From the NCBI GenBank assembly GCA_002433805.1, contig DJIW01000042.1, forward strand, positions 1-11,563: a stretch of DNA of 11,563 nucleotides, read 5' to 3'. This DNA comes from Competibacteraceae bacterium UBA6584. Lineage in GTDB: Bacteria; Pseudomonadota; Gammaproteobacteria; Competibacterales; Competibacteraceae. Positions 1 through 5,100 of this stretch are shown piece by piece (positions within the stretch are counted from its first letter, which is position 1; every line of letters begins with the position of its first letter). Made by a program: the position numbers and the translations under genes. The notes beneath the pieces are model-generated. The model ran no database searches. It was given only the letters and a program-made list of their open reading frames with translations, and was not told where the DNA came from.

Positions 1-332
1 GAGGCGGCGGCGCACAGCGAGGGACCGAGGCTCTCGCCGGCCTTGCCCTTGAGATCGGCCAGCTTCATGCCCTTGACCTGAGCGCTAGGATGGGCGGACA
101 TCACGCCCGTTTTGCAATCCATCACGAATACGTAGGTGTCCTTCCAGGCCCACTTACCCTTGGGATCGTTGTAAGCCGCCAGAGCGGCATCGCCGTGAGC
201 GGCGACATCGGCGGCGGCTTCCTTGACCTTGGCGACGACTTCATCAGCGGTTGCGGCGTCGGCGGCCCAAGCGCCGGCGGACAGACCCACAGTGCAAAGC
301 GCGGCCACGCCTAAGACTAATTTTTTATTCAT
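1..332 (-). CDS. Secreted single Cache-domain protein (3' end beyond the window)
   Basis: The reading frame opens at an ATG and stays open for 110 codons to the left edge, so the C-terminus is missing. Residues 1-23 form a clear Sec signal peptide: MNKK, a hydrophobic core, then cleavage after AWA before AD. The mature part has a helix (about 28-52), then YNDPKGKW and DTYVFVMDCKTG, an AHP motif and VKGMKLADLKGKAGES. This pattern is typical of the Cache_2-type sensor fold normally found outside the membrane in chemoreceptors and kinases. Here it follows a cleavable signal with no visible transmembrane anchor, so it is probably periplasmic. Two cysteines (73 and 107) could form a disulfide. An AAGGAG lies 8 nt before the ATG, supporting the start. 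The ligand and partner are unknown. Family assignment is by motif reading only. Confidence 0.72.
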   Translation of the reverse strand, partial: MNKKLVLGVAALCTVGLSAGAWAADAATADEVVAKVKEAAADVAAHGDAALAAYNDPKGKWAWKDTYVFVMDCKTGVMSAHPSAQVKGMKLADLKGKAGESLGPSLCAAA

Positions 333-373
333 CTCCAAAGCTCCTTGGTTGGGTTGCTTAACTTAAGAACACA

Positions 374-408
374 CCACCACGGGGCGGTGGCGTGGTCTAA
401 CTCTAGAC
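374..408 (-). promoter_or_regulatory. Structured GC-rich leader of the Cache gene
   Basis: In the region upstream of the Cache gene the minus strand can form ACCACG/CGTGGT (396-391 with 381-376, 9-nt loop) or alternatively CCACC/GGTGG (390-386 with 378-374). These overlap and are mutually exclusive. A separate GTCTA/TAGAC hairpin (408-404 with 399-395, 4-nt loop) sits next to them. Further upstream, 439-450 is the dyad GACAT-N2-ATGTC. The structures are visible; a regulatory role is inference. I see no convincing -35/-10 pair here. Confidence 0.28.
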
Positions 409-548
409 GCTGAAATGACGGGAGACAAGATTAACCCCGACATTTATGTCACAAATTAGCGGGGATTTAACGCGCTCGAATCGAAAATCCAAGCCGCCGG
501 AACCCGCACTCGAAGCAGATCCGGCAAGTTTGATCCAGTCGGGAAAAC

Positions 549-569
549 TTGATTGCAAAGGGCAATCAA
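549..569 (-). terminator. Hairpin downstream of the diguanylate cyclase
   Basis: A perfect 8-bp inverted repeat, TTGATTGC and GCAATCAA with a 5-nt loop, lies about 20 bp after the cyclase stop codon. In the minus direction it is followed by GTTTTCCC, a short and interrupted T tract. It fits a modest intrinsic terminator separating the cyclase from the Cache gene. The AT-rich stem and weak tract keep confidence moderate. Confidence 0.45.
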
Positions 570-589
570 AACGGCGCGTCGCGGAATTT

Positions 590-1888
590 TTAGCGGCCAG
601 CGTCGACCGCCGACCACCGCACGACCCGATTGCGACCCCCGGCCTTGGCTTGATAAACCGCGCTGTCGGCGCATTCGATCATCTGATGGAGCGACGTTCC
701 CAACTCGGTGGTAAATCCGATGCTGACCGTCAGCGGAATTTCCCGGCCGGCGTTGCTAAAACCGATCTTGGCAACAGCGGCGCACGCGCGCTCGAAGACG
801 CGATCGGCGTCGCTTTCAGACTGCAGCACGGCCATGCAGACAAATTCCTCGCCGCCGTAGCGGCCGACGACATCGGAGGTGCGCAGGGTGGTATGCAGGG
901 TGGACGCAATCACCTTCAACGCCTCATCGCCCACCAAATGCCCGTATTGATCGTTGATCCGTTTGAAATAATCGGCGTCCACCATGCCGATCCCCAACAG
1001 AAAATGGCCGCGTCGGGCGTTGGCGTGCAACTTTTCGCCGACATCCAGCAACTGGCGGCGGTTGAGCAGTCCGGTCAGGAAGTCGCAAGTGGCCGCCTCG
1101 CGCAGCCGCCGGACGTAATCCATCATGTCGGTGTTCTGATTGACCCGGCATAACAGTTCCTCCACCTGAAACGGCTTGGCGATGAAATCGTTGGCCCCGG
1201 TTTTGAGCAGGAGCGCCGAAAGACCGGGCTTGGAGGCGTCCGACATGCCGATCACCGCCAAATCCTCGCGCCGGTACTGGCGGCGGATGGTTTCGATCAA
1301 CTCCAGGCCGCTCATCCCTGGCATGTTGACATCGGTGATCACCAGGCTGGTATCGGGATGGTCCGCGAGCAGATCGAGCGCCTCCTGGCCGCTGGCGGCC
1401 GCCAGAATCTGATAGCGGTGGCCGTCCAACAAACTTTGGACACAAGCTCGAAAACTGCGGGAATCATCGACCACCATCACCTTGATTTGGCGGTTTCGCC
1501 ACAAGCGGCCGATGGTATGCGCCACCTGTTCGATATCGCTGAGGTTGCGCTTGATGAAATAATCCAAAACCCGCTTGGCCAGCATGGCCTCTCGCACGCC
1601 GGGATCCATGAAACCCGTCAAGACGATGGCCGGAATCCCGTGGTTTTGCACCACATCGACCACGCCGCCGTTCGGCGCGTCGGGCAAATTGAGATCGAGC
1701 ACGGCGCAAAAAAAGCGCTCGGGATTCCAAGCGAGTTGCGCTTGCGTCTCAGCCAGCGTCCCCACGCCCACCACGGCCAGTCCATACTCATCGCTGAGAT
1801 ACGACGCCAGCAAGCCCCGCAAGGCTCGGCTGTCTTCCACGACGAGCACCGTGCCGGTTTGCGCGCCGTCTCCATCTTTGCTCGCCAT
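590..1888 (-). CDS. PleD-type response regulator: two receiver domains plus GGDEF diguanylate cyclase
   Basis: This 432-residue cytoplasmic protein should make cyclic di-GMP from two GTP when phosphorylated. Receiver 1 (about 13-125) has E18, D19, phospho-acceptor D65 in VLDLNLP, T91 and K113. Receiver 2 (about 135-250) has D141, D142, D186 in ITDVNMPG, S216 and K238. Both acidic pockets are therefore complete. The GGDEF domain (about 266-425) begins with DFLTGLLNRR, has metal-binding D304 in VDADYFKRIND and an intact active-site GGEEF at 345-349. RTSD at 336-339 matches the product-inhibition I-site, placed as in Caulobacter PleD. The ATG start is preceded by GAGGA with 9-nt spacing. No histidine kinase is present in the window. 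The gene probably has its own promoter; a dyad overlaps it. It is not orthologous to PleD with any certainty; the resemblance is in architecture. Confidence 0.93.
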   Translation of the reverse strand: MASKDGDGAQTGTVLVVEDSRALRGLLASYLSDEYGLAVVGVGTLAETQAQLAWNPERFFCAVLDLNLPDAPNGGVVDVVQNHGIPAIVLTGFMDPGVREAMLAKRVLDYFIKRNLSDIEQVAHTIGRLWRNRQIKVMVVDDSRSFRACVQSLLDGHRYQILAAASGQEALDLLADHPDTSLVITDVNMPGMSGLELIETIRRQYRREDLAVIGMSDASKPGLSALLLKTGANDFIAKPFQVEELLCRVNQNTDMMDYVRRLREAATCDFLTGLLNRRQLLDVGEKLHANARRGHFLLGIGMVDADYFKRINDQYGHLVGDEALKVIASTLHTTLRTSDVVGRYGGEEFVCMAVLQSESDADRVFERACAAVAKIGFSNAGREIPLTVSIGFTTELGTSLHQMIECADSAVYQAKAGGRNRVVRWSAVDAGR

Positions 1889-1925
1889 GAAACGCGATCC
1901 TCGTCAGTTGCTCGCAACTCCACAC

Positions 1926-1931
1926 TTTATA
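1926..1931 (-). promoter_or_regulatory. Candidate -10 element of the cyclase gene
   Basis: The minus strand reads TATAAA about 38 bp before the cyclase ATG, a 5-of-6 match to TATAAT. No good TTGACA-like hexamer is present 16-18 bp upstream. That interval is occupied by the dyad at 1942-1969, which would suit an activator-dependent or repressed promoter. Confidence 0.35.
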
Positions 1932-1941
1932 CGATTTTTCC

Positions 1942-1969
1942 CCTGTGAACTTATAGATTAGTTTACAGG
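1942..1969. promoter_or_regulatory. 28-bp operator-like dyad upstream of the cyclase
   Basis: Arms of 13 bp (CCTGTGAACTTAT and ATTAGTTTACAGG) flank a central AG; 11 of 13 positions pair. It lies in the AT-rich gap between rsmE and the cyclase, just upstream of the candidate -10. Neither strand has a T run after it, so an intrinsic terminator is unlikely. The spacing does not fit a CRP (TGTGA-N6-TCACA) or LexA (CTGT-N8-ACAG) box. The binding protein is unknown. Confidence 0.45.
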
Positions 1970-2152
1970 TGTTTCTGTTTCCGGATAGATGTTCGGGTCC
2001 ATAATGGCCGGCATTAGCCAATGACCGCACTGTCGCCGCGATTTTCGAAAAATTCAGGCAAGGCAACGAGTTCAAGCACGGCTTGCAACGATTTCCATGC
2101 AGCAGTCTGGAAAGCGGCTGCTCGGTCGGTCGCCGCTGTCGCGCGGGCCCCG

Positions 2153-2887
2153 CTAGCGCCAGTCGCCCCACAGCGCTTGCACCGCCGCCAGCGCGGCGAC
2201 CCCAGCGGTTTCGGTGCGCAAAACTCTCGGCCCGAGCCGGACGCCGGCGAACCCCACCGCGCGAGCTCGCTGGATTTCCTCGGCGCTGAGACCGCCTTCC
2301 GGCCCGACCAGCAAGGTCACCCGCTCGTCCGGCGCGTCCATCTCGCGCAATCCCGCGTCGGCCAAAGGATCGAACAGCCAGCGCGGCCCCGATTCGGCCG
2401 GGCGGCTCAGCCAATCCGACAAGGTTGCCGGTTCCCGCAAGTCCGGCAGGCGGTTGCGCCCGCATTGCTCGCACGCGCCGACGAGAACGCCGCGCCAATG
2501 CTCGATCTTTTTCAGCCATCGTCCGCCGTCGAGGCCGACGCCGCCGTACTCCGTCAGCAACGGCTGGATGGCGCTCGCCCCCAGCTCCGCGGATTTTTGC
2601 AAGGTGAAATCCATTCTGTCGCCGCGCGAGACCCCTTGCGCCAGCACGATCCGCAGCGGCGGCTCCGGCTCATCGGGCAACCGCTCCATAATTTGGGCCC
2701 ACGCCGCCCGCTTGCCGCACTCGGTCAAGATCGCGCTAAAAGCTTTGCCTCGGCCGTCGAACAGCACCAGCCGCGCGTCCGGCTTCAACCGCAACACCCG
2801 CGCCACATGATTGAACGCGCTGTCATCGAGCGGCACGGTCGCGCCCGCGCTCAGCGGCGAAGATGAGTAAATTCGGGGAACGCGCAT
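2153..2887 (-). CDS. rsmE: 16S rRNA (uracil-1498-N3)-methyltransferase RsmE
   Basis: RsmE uses S-adenosylmethionine to methylate N3 of U1498 in 16S rRNA of the assembled small subunit. The 244-residue length is normal. The N-terminal PUA-like part begins MRVPRIY and contains HVARVLRL and LFDGRG. The SPOUT methyltransferase part has KSAELGA (98-104), the very conserved ACEQCGRNRLP (138-148), LLVGPEGGLS (192-201) and the knot motif LGPRVLRTETA (218-228). The usual ER pair before the GV(K)LD segment (SERCGV in E. coli) reads EY here (113-114). The start is chosen by alignment with family N-termini; the upstream sequence CTTATCTCC is not a Shine-Dalgarno. It is divergent from xth across 108 bp. 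Confidence 0.96.
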   Translation of the reverse strand: MRVPRIYSSSPLSAGATVPLDDSAFNHVARVLRLKPDARLVLFDGRGKAFSAILTECGKRAAWAQIMERLPDEPEPPLRIVLAQGVSRGDRMDFTLQKSAELGASAIQPLLTEYGGVGLDGGRWLKKIEHWRGVLVGACEQCGRNRLPDLREPATLSDWLSRPAESGPRWLFDPLADAGLREMDAPDERVTLLVGPEGGLSAEEIQRARAVGFAGVRLGPRVLRTETAGVAALAAVQALWGDWR

Positions 2888-2934
2888 GGAGATAAGTATC
2901 GGACAATGATTTCATCGACTCTAGCGCGCGGATC

Positions 2935-2963
2935 GTGAAGATCGACCGCCGCTGCTTTAGAAT
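2935..2963 (+). promoter_or_regulatory. Candidate sigma70-type promoter for xth
   Basis: TAGAAT at 2958-2963 matches TATAAT in 5 of 6 positions. GTGAAG at 2935-2940, 17 bp upstream, is a poor -35 (3 of 6). It would give a leader of about 25 nt before the xth start. The call rests on spacing and the -10 only. Confidence 0.33.
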
Positions 2964-2995
2964 GATCGACACCTCGAAACAATACGTTAAAGCCA

Positions 2996-3772
2996 TTGAA
3001 AATCGCCACCTGGAACGTCAATTCCCTCAACGTGCGCCTGCCGCACGTCGTGGACTGGCTGCGCGTCGAACAGCCCGATCTATTGGCGCTTCAGGAAACC
3101 AAACTCACCGATGCGGATTTTCCGACGCTGGATATCGCCAACGCCGGCTATCACGCGGTCTTTTCCGGGCAGAAGACTTACAACGGGGTGGCGATTCTCA
3201 GCCGCTTGCCCGCCGCCGATCTCATCGCCGACCTGCCGGGCTCGGACGATCCGCAACGGCGGGTGCTGGCCGCGACGGTCGGCGACGTGCGGGTGTTGAA
3301 CCTGTATGTCCCCAACGGCCAATCGGTCGGCTCCGAGAAATACGCCTACAAATTGGCTTGGCTCAAGCAATTGGCCCTGTGGACGGAACAGGAACTGGCG
3401 CGACATCCCCGACTGATCGTGCTGGGCGACTTCAATATCGCGCCCGAAGATCGCGACGTGCACGACCCCATCGCTTGGACCGGCCAGATTTTATGCAGCG
3501 AACCGGAGCGAAGCGCCTTCCAGCGGTTATTGCAATTGGGATTGCAAGACGCCTTTCGGCTGTTCCCTCAAGAACCGAACACCTTTAGCTGGTGGGATTA
3601 CCGCGCCGCCGCGTTCCGGCGCAATCTCGGCTTGCGCATCGATCACATTCTGATTAGCCCGACGCTGGCGGCGAATTGCGTCGCTTGTCGGGTGGACAAA
3701 ACACCGCGCAAGTTGGAACGCCCTTCCGATCACGCGCCCGTCATCGCTGAATTCGCTGGCGACTCCCACTAA
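2996..3772 (+). CDS. xth: Exodeoxyribonuclease III / AP endonuclease (Xth family)
   Basis: A 258-residue Mg-dependent enzyme that cleaves the backbone at abasic sites and degrades 3' ends in base-excision repair (E. coli XthA has 268 residues). All catalytic landmarks are present: N7 in ATWNVNS, E34 in LQETK, Y104 in LNLYVPNG, D145 and N147 in LGDFNIAP, D216 in RIDHIL, and D245-H246 in SDHAPV. The start is TTG: the protein must begin with KIATWNVNS as in the family, and no ATG or GTG lies in a suitable place. No Shine-Dalgarno precedes it, so translation may be weak. rfbB follows after 24 bp and may share its transcript. The subgroup (XthA or ExoA) cannot be decided by eye. Confidence 0.95.
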   Translation: MKIATWNVNSLNVRLPHVVDWLRVEQPDLLALQETKLTDADFPTLDIANAGYHAVFSGQKTYNGVAILSRLPAADLIADLPGSDDPQRRVLAATVGDVRVLNLYVPNGQSVGSEKYAYKLAWLKQLALWTEQELARHPRLIVLGDFNIAPEDRDVHDPIAWTGQILCSEPERSAFQRLLQLGLQDAFRLFPQEPNTFSWWDYRAAAFRRNLGLRIDHILISPTLAANCVACRVDKTPRKLERPSDHAPVIAEFAGDSH

Positions 3773-3796
3773 TCACACGCTCACCATCAGACTTTT

Positions 3797-4840
3797 ATGG
3801 CACATCAACCCCGCAACGTGCTGGTGACCGGCGGCGCCGGTTTCATCGGCTGCAATTTCGTCCGTCATTGGCTGGCGACCGATCCCGACATTCGCATCGT
3901 CACCCTCGATTTGCTGACCTACGCCGGTTCGCCCGACAATCTGCGCGATCTGCCCGATCCCGCCCGGCACACCTTCGTTCGAGGCGACATCTGCGACCGG
4001 CCGCTGGTCGACCGACTGCTGCGCGAACACCGGATCGACACCATCGCCCACTTCGCCGCTGAAAGCCATGTGGATCGCTCCATCACCGGCCCGGCGGCCT
4101 TCGTGCAAACCAATCTGGTCGGCACCTTTACCCTGTTGGAGGCGGCGCGAACGGCTTGGTCCGAGAAGCCAGCACCAGCGGAATGCCGCTTTCATCACAT
4201 TTCGACCGACGAAGTGTACGGCACGCTGCAATCCGACGACCCGCCCTTTCAAGAAACCACGCCGTACGCGCCTAATTCGCCTTATTCAGCCTCCAAGGCC
4301 GGCTCCGATCATCTGGTGCGCGCTTATTTCCACACCTACGGCCTGCCGGTGGTCACCACCAATTGTTCCAATAACTACGGTCCGTTCCAGCACGGCGAGA
4401 AATTCATCCCGACCGTGATCCGCTCCTGCCTGTTGCAAAAACCGATTCCGGTCTACGGCGACGGCAGCAACATCCGCGATTGGCTGTACGTCGAAGACCA
4501 CTGTCGGGGCATCGACGCCGCGATCCGGGGCGGCAGGCCCGGCGACACCTACAACATCGGCGGCTGCAACGAATGGGCGAACCTCAATATCGTCCGCCGG
4601 ATTTGCGCGCTGCTGGACGAACGCCGCCCGCAACACGCCCCGCACGAACGGCTGATCAGCTTCGTCACCGACCGACCCGGCCACGATTGGCGCTACGCCA
4701 TCGACGCCGGCAAAATGGCGCGGGAACTCGGCTGGCGACCGGCGGAAACCTTCGACAGCGGCATCGTCAAAACCGTGGATTGGTACCTGCGACGCCACGC
4801 CGACGATCCGGCCTGGGGCGGCATGGCGGGCGCGACGTGA
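3797..4840 (+). CDS. rfbB: dTDP-glucose 4,6-dehydratase
   Basis: Converts dTDP-glucose to dTDP-4-keto-6-deoxyglucose with enzyme-bound NAD. This is the second step of dTDP-L-rhamnose synthesis and of other deoxysugar routes for O antigen or exopolysaccharide. The 347-residue cytoplasmic protein is of family length. It shows the Rossmann GGAGFIG (12-18), HFAAESHVDRSI (85-96), the catalytic T137-D138-E139 in STDEVYG, the Y163-xxx-K167 pair in YSASK, NNYGPFQHGEKFIP (192-205) and DWLYVEDHCRGI (228-239). No rmlA, rmlC or rmlD is in the window, so the pathway partners must lie elsewhere. The ATG has no clear Shine-Dalgarno. Its TGA overlaps the next gene's GTG by 4 nt, starting a coupled run of genes. 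Confidence 0.95.
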   Translation: MAHQPRNVLVTGGAGFIGCNFVRHWLATDPDIRIVTLDLLTYAGSPDNLRDLPDPARHTFVRGDICDRPLVDRLLREHRIDTIAHFAAESHVDRSITGPAAFVQTNLVGTFTLLEAARTAWSEKPAPAECRFHHISTDEVYGTLQSDDPPFQETTPYAPNSPYSASKAGSDHLVRAYFHTYGLPVVTTNCSNNYGPFQHGEKFIPTVIRSCLLQKPIPVYGDGSNIRDWLYVEDHCRGIDAAIRGGRPGDTYNIGGCNEWANLNIVRRICALLDERRPQHAPHERLISFVTDRPGHDWRYAIDAGKMARELGWRPAETFDSGIVKTVDWYLRRHADDPAWGGMAGAT

Positions 4841-5100
4841 ATCCGTTGCGGCTGGGGCGTTGGATGGTCGTCATCGGCGGCGCGCTCACGCTCGCCGGCC
4901 TGGTCATCGGCTTCGCCTCGATGGGGAGCGGCCAACGCAGCCGAATTTTGAACCTGCTGGGACTGGCGCCGGTCGGAGTGTTGATCGCTTTTTGCGGCAC
5001 CATCCTCGTCGTCTTGACCGAACCGCGCGGCGCGACACCGCCCGCCGAACCCGATCCAACCTCCGATTCCGACTCCGACCCTCCAGAACCGAAACCATGA
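4837..5100 (+). CDS. Small two-helix membrane protein with acidic Pro/Asp-rich tail
   Basis: An 87-residue protein that I do not recognise. After a short basic N-terminus (MNPLRLGRW) there are two hydrophobic segments, about 10-30 and 38-60, joined by a polar loop GSGQRSR. The C-terminal 25 residues are low complexity, rich in Pro, Asp and Ser (TSDSDSDPPEPKP). The positive-inside rule is ambiguous because the loop is also basic. The GTG start overlaps the rfbB stop as GTGA, and the TGA overlaps the following ATG as ATGA. This double 4-nt junction is the main evidence that it is real and coupled. An ATG at 4864 is an alternative start but would cut into the first helix. A role as membrane partner of the peptidase is speculation. 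Confidence 0.72.
   Translation: MNPLRLGRWMVVIGGALTLAGLVIGFASMGSGQRSRILNLLGLAPVGVLIAFCGTILVVLTEPRGATPPAEPDPTSDSDSDPPEPKP

Noticed and set aside
446..1153. 235-residue plus-strand ORF
   Set aside because: It is antisense to the GGDEF and second receiver domains of the cyclase, has no family motifs and no Shine-Dalgarno; a codon shadow.
2042..2051. TTTTCGAAAA palindrome
   Set aside because: A short AT palindrome between rsmE and the cyclase dyad, not positioned at any promoter or stop I can support.
2113..2137. AGCGGC/GCCGCT inverted repeat downstream of rsmE
   Set aside because: Only 6 bp with a 13-nt loop and two following Ts; too weak to call a terminator.
2021..2866. 281-residue plus-strand ORF
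   Set aside because: Antisense to rsmE for nearly its whole length, Arg/Pro/Ala-rich composition typical of shadow frames in GC-rich DNA.
4860..5096. N-terminal extension of the M16C peptidase
   Set aside because: The frame is open, but the extension is Arg-rich shadow sequence of the small membrane gene, and the family N-terminus fits the ATG at 5097 in the ATGA junction.
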